Virus record (IMG/VR): IMGVR_UViG_3300008113_000479
Location: 1-64,000 of that record
Strand: one strand, 5' to 3'
DNA length: 64,000 bases
Origin: a virus
A program made the translations under genes and the position numbers. The notes below the pieces were generated by a model. It made no database searches and had not been told where the DNA came from. It saw only the letters and a program-made list of their open reading frames with translations. This document shows positions 6,432 through 14,229 of this stretch, in pieces. How positions within the stretch are numbered: the first letter of the stretch is position 1; the number at the start of each line of letters is the position of its first letter.

Positions 6432-6712
6432 CAACAAAACGTGAATATCTAGTAAGCAAGGGCATTACCGTGGGCAAGCGTGGTCGCTTCTCAGGTGCTT
6501 GGTTTAATCCTTCTATATGTGCTAGTGTAATTGTAAATAGATTTCCTTTATATACCCAAGATAGACTAATGGAGTTAATGACCGAAATCATTAAAGAACA
6601 GGCTTCTAGGTTTGAGGCGTATTGGGAAGAAGGTTTTACCTCTGAGGCTATTATGCTTGCCTCACATCTTGCTGAAGTAATAGAGGCTCATGAGGTGGGT
6701 ATCCAGGCATGA
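6428..6712 (+). CDS. hypothetical protein, 94 aa, with a basic KRGRFS segment
   Basis: Residues 1-25 (REYLVSKGITVGKRGRFSGAW) resemble the short basic segment near the start of several small actinobacterial DNA-associated proteins. The rest is helical. A role in DNA binding is a guess. Four-base overlaps with both neighbours place it firmly in the operon. Confidence 0.6.
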   Translation: MTTKREYLVSKGITVGKRGRFSGAWFNPSICASVIVNRFPLYTQDRLMELMTEIIKEQASRFEAYWEEGFTSEAIMLASHLAEVIEAHEVGIQA

Positions 6713-6888
6713 GCAAAGCTGCTGGATCTAGCCAACGCAAACCCCGTAAATGGAAGGGCAATGGGCGGGATAAGAATCACGCCCTTGCTTCTTTTAGAAA
6801 ATGGAAGAAGGCGGAAAAGGCACGGAAGACTGCAGAGATAGATAGATATAATGAACTATGTGGTCCAGTAACTATAACCTATAAGTAA
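6709..6888 (+). CDS. small basic protein, 59 aa
   Basis: ATG at 6709 overlaps the upstream stop (ATGA), and TAA is at 6886-6888. Residues 5-45 are very rich in Lys and Arg (RKPRKWKGNGRDKN...), so nucleic-acid binding is likely. It is the last gene of the rightward operon. Confidence 0.6.
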   Translation: MSKAAGSSQRKPRKWKGNGRDKNHALASFRKWKKAEKARKTAEIDRYNELCGPVTITYK

Positions 6889-6990
6889 CAGTATAATCAT
6901 ATTAGGACATAATGTCCGATTTGTACTATATGTACATCTTGGATATATATGTCCTATTTTTATATATAAATATAGGGGCAAAATGTTCGC

Positions 6991-7022
6991 TTTACGAAGA
7001 GCTATAAAAAATCCCTGAAAAT
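6991..7022 (+). repeat. bipartite intergenic repeat, copy D
   Basis: TTTACG (6991-6996), 17 bases, CCTGAAAAT (7014-7022), with GGGGCA upstream. The block AGAGCTAT after TTTACG is shared with copy E. Confidence 0.55.
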
Positions 7023-7169
7023 CTAGGAAAAATGTCTAACAATATGAATAAACATATATAGAATATAACAAAAAGTATATAAAATATGGCAAAATATATA
7101 CAAAATTTCTACATATTTAAGCATACATTTATGCCAAAAAATACATTGACATATGGGCAAAAATATGCT

Positions 7170-7199
7170 TTTACGAGAGCTATTGACAAATCCTGGAAT
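7170..7199 (+). repeat. bipartite intergenic repeat, copy E
   Basis: TTTACG (7170-7175), 16 bases, CCTGGAAT (7192-7199), with GGGCA upstream and AGAGCTAT after TTTACG, as in copy D. Confidence 0.5.
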
Positions 7200-7228
7200 A
7201 TATAGTATATGTGGGGGCCATGTGGAGC

Positions 7229-7255
7229 ATTACGGAGGGAAGTGGAGGGCACCTG
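7229..7255 (+). repeat. bipartite intergenic repeat, copy F (partial)
   Basis: ATTACG (7229-7234), 17 bases, CCTG (7252-7255). The spacer is G-rich and the second block is truncated, so this copy is doubtful. Confidence 0.3.
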
Positions 7256-7399
7256 CTCCATTACTAGTATAATGTCTATATATATAATTAGTAATATTTA
7301 CTACTGAATTAATAGTATTTACTTTGATAGAATACTGATAGATATGGCTCTAATTGGGCTTTAAAGGGGGTTTTTAGAGATGAAAATGTGGGGGGTATA

Positions 7400-8068
7400 C
7401 TAGATGTATTGACGAAATTCTTTAGGCATATAGGCAAAATCCTCAGCATTACAAAGCTTCTTTGGTTTATCTGGATTAGAGCCTATACAGCCACATGCTC
7501 CTGGTTTATCGCTATATAAATCATTTGCTCTAATATTTTTATTAAAATACTCTCCAAATGACTCAGATGCTTTAATAGACTTTAATTCATCTACAGATAC
7601 TGGATAATTAGCTGGATTGCCATTATCAAATATGGTTGTTAATATAAATACACCTAGTGCTATGTTATACCAGTATAATACCTTACCTAGGCTAGAATTG
7701 ATCTCACCTTTGACCCCGCCCAATTCCATAACCTGTTCAACATCATCATCTCCAATATCTTCTATTCCAGCCTCTATGCTTTCAGCAGTTGTTATTACAT
7801 CACGCCATTCCGCCTCAGTATCCCAATTTTCGACTAAATGATAAGATTCATCAGAATTAGTATCATATTCTTTTTCTATATAAAACATTTGAAATGGCTT
7901 TTCAATAATAGATAATGGGATAGATTCTAGGTCATCTGCGTAATATTCCATAGCTCTGAAATTTACCTCTACAATTTCGCTTTCACTTATATTGTATAAT
8001 TTCATGTATTTGGCAATAAGATCTGATCTCATATCTTTAACTAAATCAGCAACCATATATTTCTTCAT
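7400..8068 (-). CDS. hypothetical protein, 222 aa, one possible membrane segment
   Basis: The protein starts MKKYMVADLVKDMRSDLIAKY and is acidic in its first 120 residues. A hydrophobic stretch (YWYNIALGVFILTTIF, about residues 132-147) may span the membrane. The C terminus has a CGC and a further Cys. No family recognised. The start has no leader: its -10 box is five bases upstream. Confidence 0.7.
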   Translation of the reverse strand: MKKYMVADLVKDMRSDLIAKYMKLYNISESEIVEVNFRAMEYYADDLESIPLSIIEKPFQMFYIEKEYDTNSDESYHLVENWDTEAEWRDVITTAESIEAGIEDIGDDDVEQVMELGGVKGEINSSLGKVLYWYNIALGVFILTTIFDNGNPANYPVSVDELKSIKASESFGEYFNKNIRANDLYSDKPGACGCIGSNPDKPKKLCNAEDFAYMPKEFRQYI

Positions 8069-8073
8069 ATCTT

Positions 8074-8079
8074 TATTAT
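8074..8079 (-). promoter_or_regulatory. -10 box for a leaderless transcript
   Basis: Read leftward, TATAAT occupies 8079 to 8074 and the ATG begins at 8068, so only five bases separate them. RNA would start at or next to the initiation codon. The -35 region (TTACCT, 17 bases away) is weak. Confidence 0.55.
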
Positions 8080-8126
8080 ACCCTACCTAGGAGTTGCAGG
8101 TAAATCTTGACCTATTTCTCAGCTCA

Positions 8127-8234
8127 TTATTGGCTATATTCATGGCCATATCTTGGCTTCTTGCATAGCCATAAGTGAGAATTTTGCCATTTGAGCTTTA
8201 TATATGGCTTATCCTCTTTAATGGTTATTTCCAT
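8127..8234 (-). pseudogene. small gene, possibly frameshifted
   Basis: ATG at 8234 follows GAGGG and overlaps the upstream gene; the frame encodes 35 residues starting MEITIKEDKPYIKLK. After residue 15 another frame looks more protein-like (NGKILTYGYARSQDMAMNI...) and runs to TAG at 8087. Removing one base near 8190 would join them into 48 residues. It may be a frameshifted gene or a sequencing indel, or the 35-residue form may be real. Confidence 0.35.
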
Positions 8235-8365
8235 CTAACCCTCATTTTTTTATATACTTTATATCCAGCATATATACCTACAATAATTAATATTATTAAT
8301 ATGGATCTGCTTAAATGGCTATATGGTTCCCAACATACATTTCCTGTATAGCAGTCATCTGTCAC
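8225..8365 (-). CDS. small single-pass membrane protein, 46 aa
   Basis: GTG at 8365 overlaps the upstream stop (GTGA). The product has a short polar start, then ILIILIIVGIYAGY as a membrane helix (about residues 22-36), then a basic tail. The positive-inside rule predicts a cytoplasmic C terminus. Function unknown. Confidence 0.55.
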   Translation of the reverse strand: MTDDCYTGNVCWEPYSHLSRSILIILIIVGIYAGYKVYKKMRVRWK

Positions 8366-8433
8366 TCCTCTTCCTCCATATCTATATGCTCTTCAAAGTC
8401 CAGCCATGCTTCCAAATTATCTAAAAATCCCAT
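8362..8433 (-). CDS. very small acidic peptide, 23 aa
   Basis: ATG at 8433 follows GGGGAGGGG, a strong ribosome binding site, and encodes MGFLDNLEAWLDFEEHIDME plus three Glu. It overlaps the next GTG by four bases. It may be a translated leader or a real micropeptide. Confidence 0.4.
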   Translation of the reverse strand: MGFLDNLEAWLDFEEHIDMEEEE

Positions 8434-8450
8434 TTTATATCCCCTCCCCG

Positions 8451-8699
8451 CTACCGCTCATTAGCCTCATTTAACCATTGATCTTCCCATAAGCCCATAA
8501 TAGACTCATTGCCTATATCATCAAAGTAATACCTATTCTTGCTGATATTAAAGCTCCAGCCCTTCCAAAGACCATCTTCATCCCAAGTAAGATTAGTAGG
8601 TATTTCATTCTTTTCATGTTCGGCAAGCATTTGTAGCAATTCGCTATTATCTCTTATTAACCCCTTAAGTGCCCATCTAAACTTAAAATATCTAATCAT
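8451..8699 (-). CDS. hypothetical protein, 82 aa
   Basis: The start MIRYFKFRWALKGLIRDN overlaps the end of the upstream gene by four bases. The C-terminal half is rich in Trp and Asp. No family recognised. Confidence 0.6.
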   Translation of the reverse strand: MIRYFKFRWALKGLIRDNSELLQMLAEHEKNEIPTNLTWDEDGLWKGWSFNISKNRYYFDDIGNESIMGLWEDQWLNEANER

Positions 8700-8896
8700 T
8701 CTTCATCCAATTCATCTAGTAGATCCTCAATATCATCATCAATCCAAGCTTTAAATTTCTCATAAAATCTTGTGGACATTTCTTCTAATTCATTGATAAT
8801 CCAAATCATCTCATTTTGGCTAAAATCATCAATATGGTCCAATATAAAGTCATCAATTAGATTAAGGGTTTCATTTCTAAGGTCAGGTACTGACAT
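8696..8896 (-). CDS. hypothetical acidic protein, 66 aa
   Basis: I choose the ATG at 8896 (MSVPDLRNETL), which has AGAAGG about five bases upstream. An ATG 13 codons earlier has no such site. The product is strongly acidic and helical and ends in a Glu/Asp cluster. A good sigma-70-type promoter lies about 60 bases upstream. Confidence 0.65.
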   Translation of the reverse strand: MSVPDLRNETLNLIDDFILDHIDDFSQNEMIWIINELEEMSTRFYEKFKAWIDDDIEDLLDELDEE

Positions 8897-8951
8897 TATG
8901 CCTTCTCTCTTTTCCGCTTCACTTTTCGCTTGCACTAATTGGGATCTATAT

Positions 8952-8980
8952 ATTATATATTATATATATATTCTAGTCAA
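8952..8980 (-). promoter_or_regulatory. sigma-70-type promoter
   Basis: Read leftward, TTGACT (8980-8975), 17 bases, then TATAAT (8957-8952). The -35 box overlaps the stop of the upstream gene. The context AATCAGTTGAC is shared with the promoter at 23.7 kb. Confidence 0.65.
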
Positions 8981-9203
8981 CTGATTTATTTAAGTCTATA
9001 TTCATTCCTTTTGGAGTCTGTCTATACCAGGATTCTGGATAATCTATATGTTTAAGTTTGGGGACTATTCTTCTGATCTCGTATAGACATATAAGGCATT
9101 CTCCTATATATAGGTAATTACCTGATTCAAGGGCATTTATAGCTGTAGTCCTGCCTCTTACTACTATCTCACAATACTTGCAATAGGCATCAAATTCTTT
9201 CAC
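8973..9203 (-). CDS. hypothetical protein with two Cys pairs, 76 aa
   Basis: The start is GTG at 9203, overlapping the upstream TAG. CKYC near residue 8 and CLIC near residue 36 could bind zinc. The rest is mixed. No further function can be assigned. Confidence 0.6.
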   Translation of the reverse strand: MKEFDAYCKYCEIVVRGRTTAINALESGNYLYIGECLICLYEIRRIVPKLKHIDYPESWYRQTPKGMNIDLNKSVD

Positions 9204-9361
9204 TATATAGCCTCTCTATACATGCAGGTAGGGCATTTATCTTTATTTTGTTCTATCTTTTTAAAAGTAGTATCATATCTTACCCCGCAAATATAACAAA
9301 GTTTATTTACTTTACCATTAAATCTACTTTCCCAATATATCAAACTTCTAAATTTAATCAT
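9203..9361 (-). CDS. small zinc-ribbon protein, 52 aa
   Basis: ATG at 9361 overlaps the HNH gene stop (ATGA), and TAG is at 9205-9203. CYIC (residues 22-25) and CPTC (43-46) form a compact zinc ribbon. It may bind nucleic acid or another protein. Confidence 0.6.
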   Translation of the reverse strand: MIKFRSLIYWESRFNGKVNKLCYICGVRYDTTFKKIEQNKDKCPTCMYREAI

Positions 9362-9912
9362 ATTAACCTCCCTCTAAATGTGGTAATTGGACCCCTATAG
9401 TCATCCTCATCCGACCACTTGCCTGTGCTATACCCAGCTTCTGATATGTCCAATAGTTTATCCTGAATCCATTTGTTTTCAGTTATAATTGTAGCATTTT
9501 TAGTTATATTGCAATAGCCATGGGAGGGCTTTACATTTTCAATAGTATTGTCTCCGCCCCTAGATAATGGTATTACATGATCAATATGTAGGCCTTCCTC
9601 CCAACCCTCTTTTCCTACCTGCCTTGGAGCATCTAAGTCTATTGGATTTTTGCATATATGGCAAGATGTTCCATATTTTTCTAATATATCTTTTTCTAGT
9701 ATTGTATGATTATTTAATGCTGCCAGTCTTCTTGCACGAGATTTACGGCTATTGGATCTTATTTGATCTGGGCGTCTTTTTAATTCATTACGCCAATACA
9801 TTATTTCAGCAGTTCTGCATTCTTCACACGCTAACTCTTTAGCGTCTCTTCTGTGCCAGTCATAGCCAGACCTTGTACCGCAATCTGGCTTGACTCTATG
9901 TCTTTTGCCCAA
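9358..9912 (-). CDS. HNH endonuclease, 184 aa
   Basis: The C-terminal half has CHIC, then HIDHVIPLSRGGDN, then a downstream CN...K. This is the classical zinc-stabilised HNH nuclease core. The N-terminal part has a second Cys group (CGTRSGYDWHRR, CEEC) like many phage HNH proteins. The start is a TTG at 9912. It lies far from the terminase, so it could be a homing or host-DNA-degrading nuclease and not a packaging factor. Confidence 0.85.
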   Translation of the reverse strand: MGKRHRVKPDCGTRSGYDWHRRDAKELACEECRTAEIMYWRNELKRRPDQIRSNSRKSRARRLAALNNHTILEKDILEKYGTSCHICKNPIDLDAPRQVGKEGWEEGLHIDHVIPLSRGGDNTIENVKPSHGYCNITKNATIITENKWIQDKLLDISEAGYSTGKWSDEDDYRGPITTFRGRLI

Positions 9913-9914
9913 GA

Positions 9915-10019
9915 CTATTTATTCTTTAATTTTACCTTTTGCGTAGCTTGTTTAAAACCCAAGCCATATGAACCTAACATCAGTAATACAATTGCTGCTG
10001 AATGTAATAAATAGAACAT
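9915..10019 (-). CDS. small membrane protein downstream of katG, 34 aa
   Basis: ATG at 10019 has AAGGAGAGAT directly upstream. The product MFYLLHSAAIVLLMLGSYGL continues into a basic tail, so it has one membrane helix and a cytoplasmic C terminus. It is only eight bases from the katG stop and is probably co-transcribed with it. Confidence 0.6.
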   Translation of the reverse strand: MFYLLHSAAIVLLMLGSYGLGFKQATQKVKLKNK

Positions 10020-10027
10020 ATCTCTCC

Positions 10028-12064
10028 TTATTTTACGTCAAATCGGTCTAGCATCATAACCTTGTCCCACGCTGAAACGAAGTCTTTAATAAATTTATCT
10101 TTAGCATCATCCGATGCATACACCTCGGCAATTGCACGAAGTTCTGAATTAGATGCAAGTATAAGGTCTACACGAGGAATGCCGTTTGCTTGATTAGCAT
10201 TGGTATACGATAATAGCTGAATTAAGTAATCATTATTTAATTTATTATTGTTTAATGATCTTAAACCAGATAGCAATACTACTAATTCTACTGGAGTTAG
10301 GCCAAGAAGATTAGCTTTTTCTACCAACAATACCTCTTCTGGTATATTAATATCCTTGTGTACATAGTTTCTAAATCCATCAAATTTTGGCTCAAGAACT
10401 GCAAATGATTCAACATCAGTCTGTTCTTGTGTTGCGTCTCCACGTCCTGGGGTAAATGGAACTTTAATTTGATCCTCCGCAATTTTTTCAATTGCAGCAC
10501 ATCCTGCTAAAACAATTAAGTCGGCAATAGATGCATTAGACTCATCTTTAATAGATTCTAAGAAATTAATAACCTTTGATATTACCTCTTGATTATTTAC
10601 TTTCCATGTATTTTGTGGTTGTAATCTTATACGGGCACCATTTGCTCCGCCACGCTTATCTGTTTTACGGAAGGTAGAAGCAGAAGCCCAAGCAGTTTCT
10701 ATAAAATAAGACATAGGAATATCAGAATATTTAATTTTATTCTTAATACTATCTGTATCAATATTTGTATTGGATGAGCCTACTGGATCCTGCCAAATTA
10801 ATTCCTCTGTAGGAACTTCTTTGCCAAGATATCTTGCAATAGGTCCCATGTCTCTGTGTGTTAGCTTAAACCATGCACGGGCAAATACATCTGAAAAATA
10901 ATCAAAATCTTCTAAAAATCTTTTAGAAATTTTTTCATATTCTGGATCAAATCTAAGTGCTAAATCTGCTGTAGTCATTACTGGAGCATGGAATTTTCCT
11001 TCAATGTGAGCATCTGGAACTAAATTAGATGCAGAGTCATCTGTAGGTATCCATTGTGTTGCTCCTGCAGGGCTTTTTGTTTGAGTCCATTCATATTTAA
11101 ATAATAATTTAAGATATGAGTTATCCCATTTAGTTGGAGTTGGGGTCCATGCGCCTTCAATACCACTTGTAATTGTGTCCTCTGCATTTCCTTTTCCAAA
11201 TGAATTTTTCCATCCTAAACCTAAGTCTTCAATTGGAGAAGATTCTGGATTAGATCCGACATGAGACGGGTCACCAGCGCCATGAGCTTTTCCAAATGCG
11301 TGACCTCCTGCAATTAAAGCAACTGTTTCTTCATCATTCATTGCCATACGAGCAAATGTTTCACGAATATCTCTTGCAGAAAGAATTGGGTCTGGCTCTC
11401 CGTTAGGTCCTTCTGGATTTACATATATAAGACCCATTTGAACAGCAGCAAGTGGATTTTCTAATTCACGATTTCCGCTATAACGATTATCTGCAAGCCA
11501 TTCCTTTTCTGTTCCCCAGTATGTATCATCAGACTCCCAGACATCTTCTCGACCACCAGCAAAACCAAATGTTTTGAATCCCATATTTTCAAGAGCCACA
11601 TTACCAGCAAGAATCATAAGGTCTGCCCATGAAATTTGTTTTCCATATTTTTGTTTAATTGGCCATAATAAACGACGAGCTTTGTCTAAGTTTCCATTGT
11701 CTGGCCATGAATTTTGTGGAGCAAATCTATGCAGTCCTTCTCCAGCACCTCCACGCCCATCAGCAATTCTGTATGTTCCTGCTGAATGCCAGGACATACG
11801 AATAAAAAATGGTCCATAGTTTCCGTAATCTGCAGGCCACCAATCCTGAGAAGTTGTTAGTAGCTGATTAATATCATTTTTAATAGTATCAAGATCTAAA
11901 CTTTCAAACTCTTTAGCGTAATTAAAATCATCTGACATTGGGTTAGATTTTTCTGAATGCTTTCTTAATCCAGATAAATCTAATTGATTAGGCCACCAAT
12001 CATTATTATATGTTCCGTTATTATTTAAACTATTTCCTGTAAATGGACATTTTGCGTCGCTCAT
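10028..12064 (-). CDS. katG: catalase-peroxidase KatG, 678 aa
   Basis: KatG is a haem enzyme that removes hydrogen peroxide by catalase and peroxidase reactions. All signature residues are visible: distal Arg89, Trp92 and His93 ([13 protein letters not shown]), the covalent adduct residues Trp92, Tyr214 (YVNPEGP) and Met240 (RMAMNDEE), proximal His255 ([10 protein letters not shown]), Trp306, and the Asp of TTADLALR. The second, haem-free domain is present. The length is slightly below the usual 720-740. It has its own promoter and is surrounded by phage genes of similar composition. A complete KatG is very unusual on a phage. It probably protects the infected cell, or supplies catalase that the host lacks; that role is inference. 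Confidence 0.97.
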   Translation of the reverse strand: MSDAKCPFTGNSLNNNGTYNNDWWPNQLDLSGLRKHSEKSNPMSDDFNYAKEFESLDLDTIKNDINQLLTTSQDWWPADYGNYGPFFIRMSWHSAGTYRIADGRGGAGEGLHRFAPQNSWPDNGNLDKARRLLWPIKQKYGKQISWADLMILAGNVALENMGFKTFGFAGGREDVWESDDTYWGTEKEWLADNRYSGNRELENPLAAVQMGLIYVNPEGPNGEPDPILSARDIRETFARMAMNDEETVALIAGGHAFGKAHGAGDPSHVGSNPESSPIEDLGLGWKNSFGKGNAEDTITSGIEGAWTPTPTKWDNSYLKLLFKYEWTQTKSPAGATQWIPTDDSASNLVPDAHIEGKFHAPVMTTADLALRFDPEYEKISKRFLEDFDYFSDVFARAWFKLTHRDMGPIARYLGKEVPTEELIWQDPVGSSNTNIDTDSIKNKIKYSDIPMSYFIETAWASASTFRKTDKRGGANGARIRLQPQNTWKVNNQEVISKVINFLESIKDESNASIADLIVLAGCAAIEKIAEDQIKVPFTPGRGDATQEQTDVESFAVLEPKFDGFRNYVHKDINIPEEVLLVEKANLLGLTPVELVVLLSGLRSLNNNKLNNDYLIQLLSYTNANQANGIPRVDLILASNSELRAIAEVYASDDAKDKFIKDFVSAWDKVMMLDRFDVK

Positions 12065-12091
12065 TATTTATCTTTCTACTAGTAGTTACTT

Positions 12092-12121
12092 ATTATACAA
12101 TATAATTGACAGTTTAGTCAA
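12092..12121 (-). promoter_or_regulatory. katG promoter with inverted repeat at the -35 box
   Basis: Read leftward, TTGACT (12121-12116), 18 bases, TATAAT (12097-12092). The -35 box is one arm of TTGAC-N6-GTCAA, the same inverted repeat seen at the terminase promoter (36.63 kb). This suggests a common repressor or activator. Confidence 0.6.
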
Positions 12122-12127
12122 TAGGTT

Positions 12128-12805
12128 TTAACAGGTCTCTTCTGTGCTTGGGGCAGGAAATTCGCCATTCCATGAAGCACCGTATAAAGTATGCCTCCAA
12201 TTTCCAGATGTAATTCTAGTTACTCTATGTGTAAATTCTTCTGTTACTGGGACTAGTACAAGCATACCAGCTTTAGGTTTAATTTTATATGATTTATGTT
12301 TAAACTCTAACTCTCCACCTTCAAAATCATCATTTAAATAAATAGACAACGATCTATTAAATGCGGGCATAGGGCTGCCTGCAGCCCACTCTGAATGCCA
12401 GTCCATTGCATAATCAATTTTTGATGCTTCTTCTAATGTAATATTTTTAGCTTCCGCAATTTCTTCATTAGTACAATACTTAAATGTTTGAAGAGCATTA
12501 TGAGGTTTATAAATAGGTGGCATTACCTTAAATAATCTATCATATATACCCATAGGTCTATGAAAAACTTCATGATTTATTACAGGTTCATCTCCAGGAA
12601 CTCCAGTACTGCCGTCAGGTCTTCTTGGTAAATCAACTGATATAAATTTATTTAAAATATTTTTATATGGAGAACGCATAGTTGTGTACCACCCTTGATG
12701 GTCATCCATGTATGGCTTAAAAAAATCTAATTCTTCTTGTGTTAAAAAATTATCAATATATTGAAGATCTCCTTCAATTGTAATTAAATCAAGATTATAT
12801 TCCAC
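12128..12805 (-). CDS. 2-oxoglutarate/Fe(II) oxygenase, prolyl-4-hydroxylase type, 225 aa
   Basis: The family uses Fe(II) and 2-oxoglutarate to hydroxylate a substrate. Visible core: HSE (His137-x-Glu139), the strand pair SIYLNDDFEGGELEF, PKAG, then FTHRV (His193) and Arg204 before LYGASW. The first facial acid is Glu where Asp is usual. The gene precedes katG and is last of the oxygenase run. The substrate is unknown. Confidence 0.85.
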   Translation of the reverse strand: MEYNLDLITIEGDLQYIDNFLTQEELDFFKPYMDDHQGWYTTMRSPYKNILNKFISVDLPRRPDGSTGVPGDEPVINHEVFHRPMGIYDRLFKVMPPIYKPHNALQTFKYCTNEEIAEAKNITLEEASKIDYAMDWHSEWAAGSPMPAFNRSLSIYLNDDFEGGELEFKHKSYKIKPKAGMLVLVPVTEEFTHRVTRITSGNWRHTLYGASWNGEFPAPSTEETC

Positions 12806-12821
12806 AATTATTCTCCTTTAT

Positions 12822-13412
12822 TTATTGAATTGAGGCTATTAAAGAAACCCTAGGCTCATTTATTATAGATTGATGAATTATTCCTTTAGGCATATACAAT
12901 ACGTCACCAGCTTCTATTATAAAGGATTCATATGGTTCATTTTCTAAACTTAACGGCTGTTCAAATGGATATTCACTACTATCTTTATAAATTTTATACT
13001 CTACAGAGTTTATCCAGGTCCAAGAATATACTTCTGAATAATCTTTATGTATACTATTATTTTCTCCAGAGCCTAAAAAATCTATTAATATTTTAAAATT
13101 CATTTGATTAACGTGTTTTTTATCTAAAGAAAAAATATTGGACATTTCATCACACTCTGGTAAATTTATAAACCATGCCTGTAAATCAAGTGCTCCATAT
13201 TTAAATAAAGGAACAGTTTGATTTTTTTTATTTTTTAAAAATTCATCATGATTTATCCACTCACCATAATTTGGAATTTCATTAAATTTTTTATCTAAAT
13301 ATTTCATAACATAGTTCCAGTCTGGTGTATCTTTTAATATACCTTTAAATAAAACTGGTTTATTTATATTTTTAGCATTATTAATTTCTGATTTTATTTG
13401 TAAATTATTCAA
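12822..13412 (-). CDS. JmjC/cupin-type Fe(II) oxygenase, 196 aa
   Basis: The segment SIHKDYSEVYSWTW carries the HxD pair (His122, Asp124), and the later AGDVLYMPKGIIHQSI carries the distal His180, as in JmjC/cupin_8 hydroxylases. A related protein is encoded at 52.2-52.7 kb. It overlaps the upstream gene by four bases. The substrate is unknown; such enzymes often hydroxylate proteins or small molecules. Confidence 0.75.
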   Translation of the reverse strand: MNNLQIKSEINNAKNINKPVLFKGILKDTPDWNYVMKYLDKKFNEIPNYGEWINHDEFLKNKKNQTVPLFKYGALDLQAWFINLPECDEMSNIFSLDKKHVNQMNFKILIDFLGSGENNSIHKDYSEVYSWTWINSVEYKIYKDSSEYPFEQPLSLENEPYESFIIEAGDVLYMPKGIIHQSIINEPRVSLIASIQ

Positions 13413-14227
13413 TTATTATTTCCTATCGTTCCAAATATTCCTCTAAGTCTTCTTTGATCTTTATTAAATCCTCCATTAACCGCATGAGCTAATTTAAATA
13501 AATCTGGCACCAATAAGTCCCCCTGTTGCCATATGTGTTCAAGTTTTATATCGCTGTCTAACCAAACTTTAGTAAATATTTCATCGTGCAATAAATTAAA
13601 TTTATCTTTATCTAACTCAGTCGGAGGCATTCCGTTAATAGAATGAAGATTTACTTTTTCACCTCTACCATAAAATGTTCTAATAGTTTTATCATTTGTA
13701 ATCCAATGATTTAATACTAATTTATAAATTGTATCTTCACTATTTTTATTTTCATTTTCTGATTGCCAATAGTTTTTTATTGAAACAGTACATGAATTTA
13801 AAAATTCTTGATCTGTTGTTGTGAATGAGTTATATATTTTTGACATATCTATAAAATATGTTTTACCAGTGTCTGGTTCACAATTAAACAATTCCATGTT
13901 CCACATACCGCTTACATATATATTTTCATTATCTTCTACATGTTCTTGATGCCAACCAAGTATAATTTCATTTTTATTATTTATATTTTTTTCAGTTATA
14001 TGCTTATGATGATCTTCTACATACTCTGAAGGTTTAGTATCCTGTGAATTTGGATACCAATTTAAATTATCCCCAAACAAATGCATTATTTTTGTTTGAG
14101 TTTCAAAATCTACATTTGCATTTCTAAATGCAATTATTTGTTCATTTAAAAAAATATCCTTGTAAATATTAAAATTATTTTTTAACTCATCATATCCAGG
14201 AAACTCTATAGTTTTTATTGTATTCAT
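13409..14227 (-). CDS. TauD/TfdA-like Fe(II) oxygenase, 272 aa
   Basis: The N terminus (IIAFRNANVDFETQTKIMHL then FGD) follows the TauD/TfdA pattern. The metal motif appears as WHQEH (His93, Glu95), and the C-terminal GDLLVPDLFKLAHAVNGG supplies His248, with Arg residues near 259-262. The usual HTD is replaced by HQE. This is a different fold class from its neighbours, so the cluster combines at least three oxygenase types. Confidence 0.7.
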   Translation of the reverse strand: MNTIKTIEFPGYDELKNNFNIYKDIFLNEQIIAFRNANVDFETQTKIMHLFGDNLNWYPNSQDTKPSEYVEDHHKHITEKNINNKNEIILGWHQEHVEDNENIYVSGMWNMELFNCEPDTGKTYFIDMSKIYNSFTTTDQEFLNSCTVSIKNYWQSENENKNSEDTIYKLVLNHWITNDKTIRTFYGRGEKVNLHSINGMPPTELDKDKFNLLHDEIFTKVWLDSDIKLEHIWQQGDLLVPDLFKLAHAVNGGFNKDQRRLRGIFGTIGNNN

Positions 14228-14229
14228 TA

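Larger units (their letters stand above)
6889..7399. other. AT-rich convergent intergenic region with palindromes
   Basis: This gap lies between convergent gene blocks and I see no credible gene in it. It has GGACAT-A-ATGTCC (6905-6917), TGTAC-TATAT-GTACA (6922-6936), long TATA runs, and three copies of the bipartite repeat (6991, 7170, 7229). A TATAAT at 7269-7274 has no obvious gene after it. It could be a replication origin, a regulatory hub or a double terminator zone; the sequence alone does not decide. Confidence 0.5.

Noticed and set aside
10028-12064. KatG as host contamination in the assembly
   Set aside because: Base composition, operon-like spacing to a small membrane gene and a promoter repeat shared with the terminase favour a true phage location, though read mapping would be needed to prove it.
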